A DNA stretch of 64,000 nucleotides, from NCBI GenBank assembly GCA_014359885.1, contig JACIYN010000013.1:1-64000 (forward strand). Direction: 5' to 3'. The notes beneath the pieces were generated by a model. The model saw only the letters and a program-made list of their open reading frames with translations, searched no databases and was not told the DNA's origin. Position numbers and translations under genes: made by a program. Source of the DNA: Desulfacinum sp. (GTDB taxonomy: Bacteria > Desulfobacterota > Syntrophobacteria > Syntrophobacterales > DSM-9756). Below, one piece after another: positions 34,058 to 42,886 of the stretch (positions are counted from its first letter, which is position 1; each line of letters begins with the position of its first letter).

Positions 34058-36526
34058 ATGCTGCCACTCTCACTCAATGTCTCGCAAATGCTTTCCGAAT
34101 TCCTGGCCAAGGAACGGGAGCGAATCGGGAAGAAAGTTCTGTCCTCGGAATTCCAGCAGGATCTGGCCTCCGAGATGAACCTCCTGCTGGGAAAGGCCGG
34201 TGGCACATCTTCCGGAGAATCTCTCCAGCTGCCGTCGGGATGGACCGTGGACCTCCCCGTGTCGGCAAATTCAGCCGAAGACCTGTGGGACGCCCTGGCC
34301 GCACTGGGGGGCGACTCCATGAGCGGTCGGCGCCCGGCGGCCGATTCAACGCAAGAACCGGATGCCACCCTCGTTCTGGCCGACCCCCTGCTGCTTCAGA
34401 AGGTTCTGGCCCGGTTGCACGTTCCCGCGGAAACACGCAATGAACTTGCGGCGGAAACGGGAGACGAAGGCGCCATAAGCCTTCGGACCCTCACCGATCT
34501 GCTGGGAAGGGCTGCCGAGGCGTCCCCCGCCCTGGGCGAATCGCGCGCGGCCGTCGCCCCCGCCACTGTGCGGCGTCTTCTGAAAAACATCCGGTGGTCG
34601 GAGGGGGACAGCTCCCTGCCCTTGGATTGGGAAAAAGCCGCCGGGACGTCCGAATATGACTTGGAGCGGATCACGGCCCTGTTTTCCAAAATACTCGAAA
34701 CGGCCGAGGAAATACCATCCAAGGAAGCCCACGGCTCTCTGCAGCCACGGGAAACCGCCCAGGGAAACGCCGCCTCGAAGACCGAGGACCCGATTCCTTT
34801 GCACGCTGAGCCCGAGAGAGGGACCGCGCCCGGCCTGGCCGGTTTCGCCGCCCCTTCCGAAACCTCCCCCAAAGACGAAAAGGATCGAGCAGGGAGATCC
34901 CCTCTCTTTGAGGGGTCCGCACCGGGCTCTCCAGATTCTTTGGAGCACCTTCTCTCTCCCCCGTCAGCCGAGGAAGTGACCACCAAACGACGGGAAAGCG
35001 TTTCCGGCAATCCTTCCCCCGACGGAGAGAAGAAAAAGGCAAGGCGGCACGCCTCGCCCCCGGCGGACGACCGAAGCGGTGTGCGGACGGAAAAGCTCCA
35101 GGCAAGATACAACCCGGAAGTTTCCACGCCCACGACGGAGAATTCCCAGGAAGGCGCCCCGTTGCCGGGTGAAGCGATCGAGAGCCCACTGGAACGGCTC
35201 CGATCGTGGGCCCGCCCCCTTCTGGAAGGTGGGCCCCAGGCACAAGAGCTTGCGGGTCTTTCGCTCGCCGTCACCGGCGAGGATGCCTTAGAGGAACAGG
35301 CCCCCTCCCTGGACGCCGGCCTTCAGGCGATGCGGGCCGCGGCCAAGGCCGCCCTTACAAGCGAACAAAGGAGCGGCTCTTTCGCGCAGGCCGAAGCAGG
35401 GGGCGCCCCCTCTGCCCGTACGCAACAGCCTCCGCTCCAGGTTGAGGGCGTGGGAACCCTTGGCGGATCGGAGAGCCGGGTCCAGGACGCCCATGCCCTG
35501 TTGAGACAGGCGGATGCCGCGCAACCTGACGTTCACAAATCCGATCCCACCCCATCCGACCCCGAAAGGAAGGCCGCCCAAGGGGGGAGTGGAAGAGGTA
35601 TCGCCTTCGCCCATCTGCAATCCCAGGCGTTCGAAGGAAAGAACGAGGCAGACGGGCAGCAGCGCCTACCCTTTTCGGGAAGCGAGCCCCACAGCCTCCG
35701 ACAACCCTTGAGCTCCACGCAACGGATTTCGACCGTACCCGCAAGCCCCCAGGCCCTCGAGTCGGGCGGGGGGGATGCCGATCTCTCCACGGAAACCGCT
35801 TTTGTGGAAGGTCGTCCGGACGAGGACGCCGCCATCGGATTGCATTCCAGGCCCCGTTCCCATTCGGGCGCGGTGGAAGGCCCGGGAGGCGGCATGGGCC
35901 GATCTTCCGCATTCCCCAACGGGGAAAACCTTTCCCAGGGGTTTCAGAAGGAGGGCGCTTGGGCAGGCGGCCATTGGAATGAGAACGGGCAGAGTATCTC
36001 CATCAGACAGCAACCGATGGAACCCTTCGTGCTCCCGGCGGGCTCCGCTTCCTCCCTCCAAGGGACTCTTTCCTCCGGGCGACTGGAGTCTGCTGCACCG
36101 GTTTTCAGTTTTACCGAGGCCCAGTGGCCCCAGGATCTGGCAGACCTGGTGGGACGCATGAGCCGGGAAGGAAGACACCGCATGACCCTCGAGGTGGAAC
36201 CCAAGCATCTGGGGAAACTCAGCCTCCGGATCGAAACCCATGGGAATGCCGTGAGCGCCTGGATCCAGACGGAGCATCCCGACGCCCGCGACCTCCTGGC
36301 CCGCAACAGCGCCTTTCTCCAGAATCTCCTTTCCGAACAAGGCCTCAACCTGAGCCAGTTTTCGGTGGACGTCCGGGAACACCACCGCCATCCCGGGCGT
36401 CGCGCCGAAGAGGAGCCCGGGACCGGCAACCGGGCAAGGGGCACCGAAACGGCAGGTCCGGTCAAAGGCCCCGGCATCGCCCGGTACGCAGGCGCGACGG
36501 GGACCACCATCAGTCTAAGGGCGTAG
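34058..36526 (+). CDS. fliK: flagellar hook-length control protein FliK
   Basis: FliK measures hook length and switches export from hook to filament substrates. The 822-residue protein is much longer than the 405-residue Salmonella protein because of a long disordered, Ser/Pro/Glu/Gly-rich middle (about 100-670), the usual region of length variation. The conserved C-terminal Flg_hook domain (about 690-780) is clear: RHRMTLEVEPKHLGKLSLRI, then SAWIQTEHPDARDLLARNSAFL and GLNLSQFSVDV. The ATG at 34058 follows AAGGGG and the mapped promoter; upstream frame is excluded. The tail is Arg/Gly-rich. Confidence 0.93.
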   Translation: MLPLSLNVSQMLSEFLAKERERIGKKVLSSEFQQDLASEMNLLLGKAGGTSSGESLQLPSGWTVDLPVSANSAEDLWDALAALGGDSMSGRRPAADSTQEPDATLVLADPLLLQKVLARLHVPAETRNELAAETGDEGAISLRTLTDLLGRAAEASPALGESRAAVAPATVRRLLKNIRWSEGDSSLPLDWEKAAGTSEYDLERITALFSKILETAEEIPSKEAHGSLQPRETAQGNAASKTEDPIPLHAEPERGTAPGLAGFAAPSETSPKDEKDRAGRSPLFEGSAPGSPDSLEHLLSPPSAEEVTTKRRESVSGNPSPDGEKKKARRHASPPADDRSGVRTEKLQARYNPEVSTPTTENSQEGAPLPGEAIESPLERLRSWARPLLEGGPQAQELAGLSLAVTGEDALEEQAPSLDAGLQAMRAAAKAALTSEQRSGSFAQAEAGGAPSARTQQPPLQVEGVGTLGGSESRVQDAHALLRQADAAQPDVHKSDPTPSDPERKAAQGGSGRGIAFAHLQSQAFEGKNEADGQQRLPFSGSEPHSLRQPLSSTQRISTVPASPQALESGGGDADLSTETAFVEGRPDEDAAIGLHSRPRSHSGAVEGPGGGMGRSSAFPNGENLSQGFQKEGAWAGGHWNENGQSISIRQQPMEPFVLPAGSASSLQGTLSSGRLESAAPVFSFTEAQWPQDLADLVGRMSREGRHRMTLEVEPKHLGKLSLRIETHGNAVSAWIQTEHPDARDLLARNSAFLQNLLSEQGLNLSQFSVDVREHHRHPGRRAEEEPGTGNRARGTETAGPVKGPGIARYAGATGTTISLRA

Positions 36527-36560
36527 GCACACAGCTCATCCACTTCACGAGGTGACCATC

Positions 36561-37244
36561 ATGGCCGTCAGCTCCGTTACAAGCACCACACAAACCTCGT
36601 CGACAACGTCCAGTGACGGGACGACCGCGGGGGCCGCGCTGTCCGACATGAACGCCTTTCTGTTGCTGTTCACAACCCAGCTCCAGAATCAGGATCCCAC
36701 CAACCCCATGGACACCTACGAGATGTCGGCCCAGCTGGCCCAGTTCAGTACCGTCGAGAAATTGACACAGATCCACAGCCAGCTGGAAACCCAGGAGAAC
36801 TATCTAGCCTCCATCAACAACGCCCAGGGCATTCAATTTCTGGGGAAGACGGTGAGCGTGGCGGGCAACGGGATTCAGGTGGCGGACGGGAAGATCAGCG
36901 ACGCCCTGGTGGAGCTGGAGGAAGCGGCGGACGTCACCGTGACCATCTATGATGAATCGGGAGACGCCGTCCGGACCCTTGCCCTGGGAACCCTGGAGGC
37001 GGGCCGCCACGCAATCGAGTGGGACGGCAAGGACGATTCGGGAAAATCGGTCTCCGACGGCACCTACACTTTCGAAGTGTCAACCACCGATGCAAGCGGC
37101 AACACCGTGGCCTCCACATCCATCATGGCAGGAAGCGTTTACGGGTTCAGAATGGAAGACGGTGTCAGCTATCTGGTTCTGGGGGGCAGCGACGGCCTGC
37201 TGGTTCCGGTGGGCTCGATCCTGCGCATCGAGACCTCCGGCTAG
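36561..37244 (+). CDS. flgD: flagellar hook assembly (cap) protein FlgD
   Basis: FlgD forms the scaffold cap for hook polymerisation. The 227-residue protein has the N-terminal signature FLLLFTTQLQNQDPTNPMDTYEMSAQLAQF, then a FlgD tudor/FLgD_ig part: YDESGDAVRTLALGTLEAGRHAIEWDGKDDSGKSV, with the conserved W.G.D stretch. ATG 36561 follows GAGGTGA at good spacing and is preferred over the GTG nine bases earlier. It lies between fliK and flgE, the standard order. Confidence 0.96.
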   Translation: MAVSSVTSTTQTSSTTSSDGTTAGAALSDMNAFLLLFTTQLQNQDPTNPMDTYEMSAQLAQFSTVEKLTQIHSQLETQENYLASINNAQGIQFLGKTVSVAGNGIQVADGKISDALVELEEAADVTVTIYDESGDAVRTLALGTLEAGRHAIEWDGKDDSGKSVSDGTYTFEVSTTDASGNTVASTSIMAGSVYGFRMEDGVSYLVLGGSDGLLVPVGSILRIETSG

Positions 37245-37339
37245 CCTTCATGAGCCAGGAGGACAGAGAAACCGCAAGCAAATCCGCGAACGGGGCCCTT
37301 TGGGGCCGATGACCAGGAAAAACACGAGGAGGAACATCC

Positions 37340-38494
37340 ATGGGTATCAGCCAAGCGATGAACATAGGCGTCAGCGGTCTCAACAGCTCCGCCACGGCTC
37401 TCACGGTGGTGAGCGACAACATCGCCAACGTGAACACCACCGCCTACAAGGCCAATAGCGTCCGTTTCGGCGATCTGGTGGGAGGCTACTATTCCACTTT
37501 GTCCAAGGACTCCGACCGGGAAGGGGCCGGGACGGCCATCATGGGCATCGTGACGGAATTTTCCCAGGGTTCCCTGCAGAGCACCACCCGGTGGTCGGAC
37601 CTGGCCATCAACGGCGAGGGTTTTTTCAGCGTGCGAGTGCCTGGATCCACCACGGTTTACTACACGCGGGATGGCGGCTTTCACATGGACAAGGACGGTT
37701 ACTTCGTGAACGAACTGGGCTACCACGTCCTCAACAGGGACGGAAACGAAATCCTCGTGGACAACCCCGCCGATCCGAAGCTGACGGACTACAGCGTGGA
37801 TTCCAACGGTCAGATCTGGGGCACCCCGCTGGATCCCCACCAGGTCATGATCTGCGACACCCAAGGGAACTCCAATCCCAAGGCCTACGGGAGCATCTAC
37901 ATTCAGACGCCAATAACACCGCCAGCCGGTGGAAGCTCCACCATCTCAATAGATTTGCAAGGTACTTTGGGTTCCACGCCAACGATCTCCTTGACCGTTG
38001 GAGGGGCGACACCCGACCTCCGGCTTAACTACGACTCTGATGGCGACAATGTGAACGACTCTTTCGTAGGGGCCATCAACCTTTCCGAATTTCCCCTCTC
38101 TGGTTCACCCGCCGAAGATGTCTACATAATCACTGATGTTGATGTTGATGGCACCTCGCTCACAGAAGACTCCGATTGGGTGGCCACCAGCAACGATCCG
38201 CAACCGGTGGTCGGGGGACAACTGAGGGTGTCCACCTTCGCCAACAACAACGGGCTTGTCCGGCACGGCAACAACCTCTACACCCAGGGGCCGGAATCCA
38301 AGTTCCCCATCCACGGGACGGCCAACGACGGAGTCCGCGGCGGCATCTCAAGCCTCACCATCGAGGCATCGAACGTGGACCTGGCCAAGGAGATGGTGAA
38401 CATGATCACCTACCAGGCCAGCTACACGGCCAACTCCAAGACCATCACCACCGCCAGCCAGCTCCTGGACGTGGCCGTGAATATGGTCCGCTAG
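37340..38494 (+). CDS. flgE: flagellar hook protein FlgE
   Basis: FlgE polymerises into the hook. The 384-residue protein has the axial N-terminus (MGISQAMNIGVSGLNSSATALTVVSDNIANVNTTAYKANS) and C-terminus (EASNVDLAKEMVNMITYQASYTANSKTITTASQLLDVAVNMVR), which pack as the D0 coiled coil. The middle (about residues 185-275) is unlike the rest: it is rich in Ser/Thr/Asp and contains DSDGDNVNDS, a calcium-loop-like run of acidic residues. Codon use and base composition there look more AT-rich than in the flanks. GAGGAGG precedes the ATG. Confidence 0.95.
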   Translation: MGISQAMNIGVSGLNSSATALTVVSDNIANVNTTAYKANSVRFGDLVGGYYSTLSKDSDREGAGTAIMGIVTEFSQGSLQSTTRWSDLAINGEGFFSVRVPGSTTVYYTRDGGFHMDKDGYFVNELGYHVLNRDGNEILVDNPADPKLTDYSVDSNGQIWGTPLDPHQVMICDTQGNSNPKAYGSIYIQTPITPPAGGSSTISIDLQGTLGSTPTISLTVGGATPDLRLNYDSDGDNVNDSFVGAINLSEFPLSGSPAEDVYIITDVDVDGTSLTEDSDWVATSNDPQPVVGGQLRVSTFANNNGLVRHGNNLYTQGPESKFPIHGTANDGVRGGISSLTIEASNVDLAKEMVNMITYQASYTANSKTITTASQLLDVAVNMVR

Positions 38495-38527
38495 ACCCAA
38501 TGGGCATTTTGAATGCCTCCTTCCCCA

Positions 38528-38553
38528 CCCCCGCGGGAGCCCGCCCGCGGGGG
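38528..38553 (+). terminator. hairpin terminator after flgE
   Basis: CCCCCGCGGG pairs perfectly with CCCGCGGGGG around a six-base loop, 34 bases past the flgE stop. The following CATCCTTT is only a weak T-tract, so a rho-independent terminator is likely but not certain. Confidence 0.65.
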
Positions 38554-38650
38554 CATCCTTTCCGCCCCGGGCCTTTCGACCTCCCCCAATGAGTCATCTT
38601 TTTGACTGCCCCCTCCAACGCGTTTTCCGCCTCTTGCTGGCGGCCCGGTT

Positions 38651-38680
38651 GGCAGAGGCGAAAGATTTTTCGCCCCTACC
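38651..38680. repeat. degenerate copy of the GTAGGGGCG palindrome
   Basis: The right arm TTTCGCCCCTACC is identical to that of the palindrome at 6959-6992; the left arm (GGCAGAGGCGAAA) has two mismatches. A second degenerate copy follows at 38754-38780. Confidence 0.6.
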
Positions 38681-38753
38681 GTCGGGGAAAGCCCAACAAG
38701 AGCTTGTCGGAGGATCTCCTTCGGCTTCCCGGGATCGAGCCGCTGCTGGTCGT

Positions 38754-38780
38754 GACGGGGCGGTCCCCGAACCGCCCTTC
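38754..38780. repeat. degenerate copy of the GTAGGGGCGG palindrome
   Basis: GACGGGGCGG ... CCGCCCTTC resembles the palindrome at 10451-10478, with the centre and ends altered (GAACCGCCC retained). It lies about 75 bases from the other degenerate copy. Confidence 0.5.
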
Positions 38781-38986
38781 GAGGCAAGGGCCGTCAACGT
38801 TGAGACGCCCCGCCCAAACGGCCCCTGCCCCCACCGGAGCGCGGATGCCGGACGGAAAGGGAAAACAGCAGCCCCTCGGCGTTGTGGTGCAGCCCTTTAG
38901 GACCGCGAAAAAGGAGCCCGTAAGCAAGGCTTGCCGCGGCCACCGGACTCAAGTAAAACCGGCTTCCGCCCGATATTCCCTACGGC

Positions 38987-39002
38987 TGGCGCGGTGTTTG
39001 CT
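38987..39002 (+). promoter_or_regulatory. sigma-54 promoter of the motA-fliL-fliM operon
   Basis: TGGCGCGGTGTTTGCT matches the consensus TGGCACGRNNNTTGCW at all but one defined position, with exact GG-N10-GC spacing. The start site would be near 39014, about 70 bases before motA. Confidence 0.88.
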
Positions 39003-39083
39003 ACCCCCTGCTGTGAGTCTGTTCGGCCCGGGCACGCTTGGATTTTTGCATGAACTCATGGTTTTCGAGGTGATCGAGTACGC

Positions 39084-39848
39084 ATGGACATCGCAACCCT
39101 AGTCGGCATCGTATCCGCCTTCGCCCTGGTCATCATCTCCATCATGATGGGGGGAGGCTTGGGGCTGTTTGTCAACATCCCCTCCCTCATGATCGTTGTG
39201 GGCGGCACTTTGGGAGCCACCATGGTGAACTACCCGCTGGCCGATGTGCTGGGGGTTTTCAAGGTGGTGAAAAACGTCTTTTTCACCAAAGTGTGGAGCA
39301 CCCAGGAGGTGGTGGACCGGTTTGTGGATTTTGCCAACAAGTCGCGCCGCGAGGGCATCCTGGCCCTGGAATCGGAGGTGGCCAACCTGGACGACGAGTT
39401 CATGGTCAAGGGCCTCCAGCTCACCATCGACGGCATGGAGCCCGAGTCCATCCGGGAGATTCTGGAAACGGAGATCGAGTATCTGGAGGAACGCCACAAG
39501 TCGGGGGCGGAGATCCTGACCACCATGGCCACCTTCTTTCCCGCCATGGGCATGATCGGAACGCTCATCGGCCTGGTGCAGATGTTGGCCACCATGGACG
39601 ATCCCAGCACCATCGGTCCCTCCATGGCCGTGGCCCTGCTCACCACCTTCTACGGGGCCGTGGCGGCCAACCTGGTGTGTCTGCCCATGGCCGGAAAGCT
39701 CAAAAAGAGAAGCCAGGAGGAGACCCTGGTCAAGGAGATGATCATCAGCGGGATCGTGAGCGTGGCCAACGGGGAGAATCCCCGCGTCATCGAGCAGAAG
39801 CTCCACTCGTTCGTGCCCCCGACCGCACGAGAAAGCAGGTTTGATTAA
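39084..39848 (+). CDS. motA: flagellar motor stator protein MotA
   Basis: MotA and MotB form the ion-conducting stator. The 254-residue length is that of PomA-like rather than E. coli-like MotA. It has four membrane helices, the first two at 4-24 and 28-48, the last two around 145-195. The cytoplasmic loop contains SRREGILALESE, carrying the Arg and Glu that contact FliG, and helix 3 has the conserved proline in FFPAMGMIGTLIGLV. It is first in the operon with fliL and the switch genes. The two motB genes are about 17 kb downstream, so the stator genes are split. Confidence 0.95.
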   Translation: MDIATLVGIVSAFALVIISIMMGGGLGLFVNIPSLMIVVGGTLGATMVNYPLADVLGVFKVVKNVFFTKVWSTQEVVDRFVDFANKSRREGILALESEVANLDDEFMVKGLQLTIDGMEPESIREILETEIEYLEERHKSGAEILTTMATFFPAMGMIGTLIGLVQMLATMDDPSTIGPSMAVALLTTFYGAVAANLVCLPMAGKLKKRSQEETLVKEMIISGIVSVANGENPRVIEQKLHSFVPPTARESRFD

Positions 39849-39888
39849 CGACTGGGCAAACGGAAAGGAAAAGCGAAGGAGCACGGGC

Positions 39889-40380
39889 ATGGCTAAAAAG
39901 AAGGAAGCGGCGGAAGCAAAGAACCAGCAGCAAGAGGAAAAGAAATCCCCTTTGATGAAGATCCTCGTGCTGGTGGTTCTGCTGGCCGTTGTCGGAGGGG
40001 GGGGGTTTTTCGCCTATACCAAGTTTTTTGCCGGAAAAGAGAAGGAAACCCCGGCCCAGGCCAAACCCGCCCTGGAAAAGCCGGTCATAAAGAACCTGGA
40101 CACCTTTCTGGTGAACCTTTCTGATCCGGGCGGAGAGCGCTACCTGAAGATCACCATCCAACTCAAGTTGAGCAGCGAGGCCGCTTTGGCCGAATTCGAC
40201 ACGCGCAGCGCCGAACTGAGAGATGCCATTCTCATGTTGCTGTCCAGCAAGGAATACGACGATATCTCGTCGCTGTCCGGCAAGCTCGCTCTCAAAAGGT
40301 CCCTGGCCGACAGCCTGAACCGGATTCTGAAGCAAGGCCAGGTGCTCGACATCTATTTCACCGAATTTCTCGTCCAATAA
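39889..40380 (+). CDS. fliL: flagellar basal body-associated protein FliL
   Basis: FliL surrounds the stator and helps activate it. The 163-residue protein has a basic, disordered N-terminus, one membrane helix (MKILVLVVLLAVVGGGGFFAYTKFF) and a periplasmic domain with YLKITIQLKLSSEAALAEFDTRSAELRDAILMLLSS, ending in LDIYFTEFLVQ as in the family. ATG 39889 follows AAGGAG with good spacing; the longer frame begins inside the end of motA. It lies between motA and fliM. Confidence 0.95.
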   Translation: MAKKKEAAEAKNQQQEEKKSPLMKILVLVVLLAVVGGGGFFAYTKFFAGKEKETPAQAKPALEKPVIKNLDTFLVNLSDPGGERYLKITIQLKLSSEAALAEFDTRSAELRDAILMLLSSKEYDDISSLSGKLALKRSLADSLNRILKQGQVLDIYFTEFLVQ

Positions 40381-40395
40381 GACAGGCCCGCGCCC

Positions 40396-41388
40396 ATGGA
40401 ACACGTCCTTTCGCAAGATGAAGTGGATGCCCTGCTCAAGGGACTGGACGGCGGAGAGATCGAAACGGAGACGGATGCCGCCCAACCGGACGACGGGCAA
40501 AAGGGCATCCGACCGTATGATCTCACGAGTCAGGATCGGATCATCCGCGGTCGGATGCCGACTCTGGAGATCATCAACGATCGATTCGCGCGGGTCCACC
40601 GCATCACCCTTTCCGGCGCCTTGCGCAAAGTGGTGGACATCACGGTCACCCAGAAGGAGATGATCAAGTTCGGGGACTTCATCCGCACCCTGCCCGTTCC
40701 CACCAGCCTTCACGTACTCAAGATGGAGCCCCTGCGGGGACACGTGCTGCTCGTCGTGGAAAGCCGCCTGATCTTCAACCTGGTGGATTGCTTCTTCGGA
40801 GGGACCGGCAGAAGCAGTTTCAAAATCGAAGGGCGGGACTTCACCTCCATCGAGCAACGGGTCATCAACAAGGTGGTGCGCATGGCCCTCAAGGACCTGG
40901 AGGAAGCCTGGAACCCGGTCACATCCATCGCGTTCCGGTTCGTGCGTTCCGAGGTGAATCCCCAGTTCGCCACCATCGTGCCGCCCACGGAGTTGGTGAT
41001 CGTCGTCCACTACGAACTGGAGATGGACTCTCTCATGGGAAAGATCATCCTGTGCCTTCCCTATTCCACCATCGAGCCCATCCGCTCCAAGCTTTCCGCA
41101 AGTTACCAGAGCGACCAGCTGGAGGTGGACTTTTCGTGGACCCGGCGGTTCATCCGCCGCCTGCGGGAGGTGCAGGTCTCCTTGACCGTGGAGCTGGGAC
41201 GCACTCAGATCAAGGGTCAGGACCTGTTGCGCCTGGAAAAGGGAGACGTGATCCTCCTGGATCAGGACGTAAGCCACCCGCTTCTCGTGACCGTGGAGGG
41301 AGTGCCCAAGTACCGGGCCGAAGCGGGAATTCACAAAGGCAATCAGGCCGTCAAGATCGTGGAGCTCATCACACCTCCGAGAGACTGA
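40396..41388 (+). CDS. fliM: flagellar motor switch protein FliM
   Basis: FliM forms the middle of the C ring and binds phosphorylated CheY. The 330-residue protein starts MEHVLSQDEVDALLKGL, the conserved N-terminal CheY-binding EIDALL-type peptide. The middle CheC-like domain has FARVHRITLSGALRKVVDITV and FGGTGRSSFKIEGRDFTSIEQRVI; the C-terminal SpoA domain carries the pairing surface for FliN. The length is normal, and it follows fliL by 15 bases. Confidence 0.97.
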   Translation: MEHVLSQDEVDALLKGLDGGEIETETDAAQPDDGQKGIRPYDLTSQDRIIRGRMPTLEIINDRFARVHRITLSGALRKVVDITVTQKEMIKFGDFIRTLPVPTSLHVLKMEPLRGHVLLVVESRLIFNLVDCFFGGTGRSSFKIEGRDFTSIEQRVINKVVRMALKDLEEAWNPVTSIAFRFVRSEVNPQFATIVPPTELVIVVHYELEMDSLMGKIILCLPYSTIEPIRSKLSASYQSDQLEVDFSWTRRFIRRLREVQVSLTVELGRTQIKGQDLLRLEKGDVILLDQDVSHPLLVTVEGVPKYRAEAGIHKGNQAVKIVELITPPRD

Positions 41389-41421
41389 AGGCAACCGTGA
41401 AGATGAGAAGGGAGATCGTCC

Positions 41422-41814
41422 ATGGCTGAAAAAGCCAAAGGGAACATGGCCACGGAGTTGGAACCTATGCAGGCCCCCACCGTTTCGGCCCCCAAGACCG
41501 GCAGCGGCAACGACGGCGCCGGAGACGATGCCGAGGCGGCCATGAAAAAGGAGATGCGGGATCTGGATTTCATTCTGGATCTGCCGCTGGAAATCTCCGT
41601 GGAGCTGGGTAGGACGAAGCTGCTTATCAACGACCTGTTGCAGCTCGGACAAGGGTCCGTGGTGGAATTGAACAAGTTCGCCGGGGAGCCTCTGGAGATC
41701 CTGGTCAACAACAAACTCATCGCGCGCGGGGAAGCGGTGGTGGTCAACGAAAAGTTCGGCGTGCGCATCACCGACATCATCAGCCCCTTGGAGCGCGTCA
41801 AGCAACTCGGCTGA
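41422..41814 (+). CDS. fliN: flagellar motor switch protein FliN
   Basis: FliN forms the base of the C ring with FliM and is the docking site for FliH. The 130-residue protein has a flexible N-terminus (1-45) and a C-terminal SpoA domain with LDLPLEISVELGRTKLLINDLLQLGQGSVVELNKFAGEPLEILVNNKLIARGEAVVV and EKFGVRITDII as in the family, in pieces. It begins 34 bases after fliM, and fliO follows almost directly. Confidence 0.96.
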   Translation: MAEKAKGNMATELEPMQAPTVSAPKTGSGNDGAGDDAEAAMKKEMRDLDFILDLPLEISVELGRTKLLINDLLQLGQGSVVELNKFAGEPLEILVNNKLIARGEAVVVNEKFGVRITDIISPLERVKQLG

Positions 41815-41817
41815 CCT

Positions 41818-42120
41818 ATGGATTTTGCACTCCACTTTCTCCAGACAGCGGCGGCGCTGGCCTTGGTGGTGGCCCTCCTTTTGGGGTTCTCCCACGTGGT
41901 GAAGCGCTTCGGATGGCCCCTTTCCAAGGGACAGGGCACTTCGCACATCCGGGTTCTGGAGCGCCGCTTTCTGACCAACAAGCACTCCCTGGTCTTGGTT
42001 CGCGTTCAGGGCGAGCGGCTCCTGATCGGAGTGTCCCCCAACGGGATGGAACTTCTGGCGAGTCTTGCGGATCGTCCGGAAGAATCGGCAGATCTGCGGG
42101 CAGAGGGGGACGTACCGTGA
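41818..42120 (+). CDS. fliO: flagellar biosynthetic protein FliO
   Basis: FliO helps assemble the FliPQR gate. The 100-residue protein has one membrane helix (FLQTAAALALVVALLLGFSHVV) and a cytoplasmic domain with SHIRVLERRFLTNKHSLVLVRVQGERLLIGVSP, the family pattern. It begins three bases after the fliN stop, and its stop overlaps the fliP GTG (GTGA), so it is translationally coupled on both sides. Confidence 0.92.
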   Translation: MDFALHFLQTAAALALVVALLLGFSHVVKRFGWPLSKGQGTSHIRVLERRFLTNKHSLVLVRVQGERLLIGVSPNGMELLASLADRPEESADLRAEGDVP

Positions 42121-42875
42121 CAACGAAAAGAATCCTCCTGCTCCTGGCCCTGTTGGGGATCTTCTGGCACTTGAACGCCGCCGAATGTCGGGCCTTGGAC
42201 CTGAATCTGCCCGCCGTCCGGTTTCAGATGGACGACGCTCAGGCCCCCGAACAGGTGGCCGGCGTTCTCAAGATTCTTTTTGTCCTGACCATCCTGTCCG
42301 TCGCGCCTTCGATCCTGGTTCTCATGACCTCCTTTACAAGGCTGGCCGTGGTCTTCGCCTTCCTCAGGACCGCGCTGGGCACGCAACAGTCCCCGCCGAA
42401 CCAGGTAATCGTGGGCCTTGCGCTTTTTTTGACCATGTCCATCATGTGGCCCGTCTGGCAGCAGATCCACGATCAGGCCCTGAGGCCCTTCCAGGCCCAG
42501 GAGATCTCCGGGGAGGAGTTCCTCCAGCGGGCCGTGACACCGCTCAAGAATTTCATGCTCAAGCAGACGCGGGAAAAGGACCTCAAACTCTTCGTGTCGT
42601 TCACCTCCGACGAAAAGCCGAAGGATGCCGCTTCCCTGCCCTTGAGCGCCGTGGTTCCGGCCTTCGTCATCAGTGAACTCAAGACCGCCTTCCAGATCGG
42701 GTTCCTCCTGTATGTTCCGTTCCTGGTCCTGGACATGGTGGTGGCGAGCATCCTTCTGTCCATGGGAATGATGATGTTGCCCCCGGTCATGATCTCTCTG
42801 CCGTTCAAGCTGATGCTCTTTGTCCTGGTGGACGGCTGGAATCTTCTGGTTGCGTCCCTGGTGAAGAGCTTTTAG
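42117..42875 (+). CDS. fliP: flagellar export gate protein FliP
   Basis: FliP forms the core of the export gate in the MS-ring lumen. The 252-residue protein starts at GTG 42117, which overlaps the fliO stop, and begins with a cleavable-looking signal (TKRILLLLALLGIFWHLNAAECRA). Then follow membrane helices with VAPSILVLMTSFTRLAVVFAFLRTALGTQQSPPNQVI, and the late LLSMGMMMLPPVMISLPFKLMLFVLVDGW. The frame upstream of 42117 is a shadow of fliO. Length and motifs are typical. Confidence 0.96.
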   Translation: MTTKRILLLLALLGIFWHLNAAECRALDLNLPAVRFQMDDAQAPEQVAGVLKILFVLTILSVAPSILVLMTSFTRLAVVFAFLRTALGTQQSPPNQVIVGLALFLTMSIMWPVWQQIHDQALRPFQAQEISGEEFLQRAVTPLKNFMLKQTREKDLKLFVSFTSDEKPKDAASLPLSAVVPAFVISELKTAFQIGFLLYVPFLVLDMVVASILLSMGMMMLPPVMISLPFKLMLFVLVDGWNLLVASLVKSF

Positions 42876-42886
42876 GAGTCGCGTCC

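Larger units (their letters stand above)
38554..38986. other. gene-free spacer before motA with degenerate palindromic repeats
   Basis: No convincing gene is present; open frames here are arginine/proline-rich and lack ribosome-binding sites. Two degenerate relatives of the GTAGGGGCG palindromes lie at 38651-38680 (GGCGAAA/TTTCGCC core with CCCCTACC on the right) and 38754-38780 (GGGGCGGT/AACCGCCC core). The sigma-54 promoter of motA follows. Confidence 0.6.

Noticed and set aside
37302-37309. GCCGATGA before flgE as a sigma-28 -10
   Set aside because: No -35 at 11-12 bases; flgE is a middle gene and would not be expected to use FliA.
37249-37311. A 20-residue frame between flgD and flgE
   Set aside because: No ribosome-binding site and no family resemblance; probably untranslated spacer.
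38589-38900. A 103-codon frame in the flgE-motA spacer
   Set aside because: Runs through degenerate palindromes, with Arg/Pro/Ala-rich composition and no start signal.
41913-42116. N-terminal extension of fliP
   Set aside because: It is out-of-frame fliO; GTG 42117 gives a proper signal sequence and the normal length.
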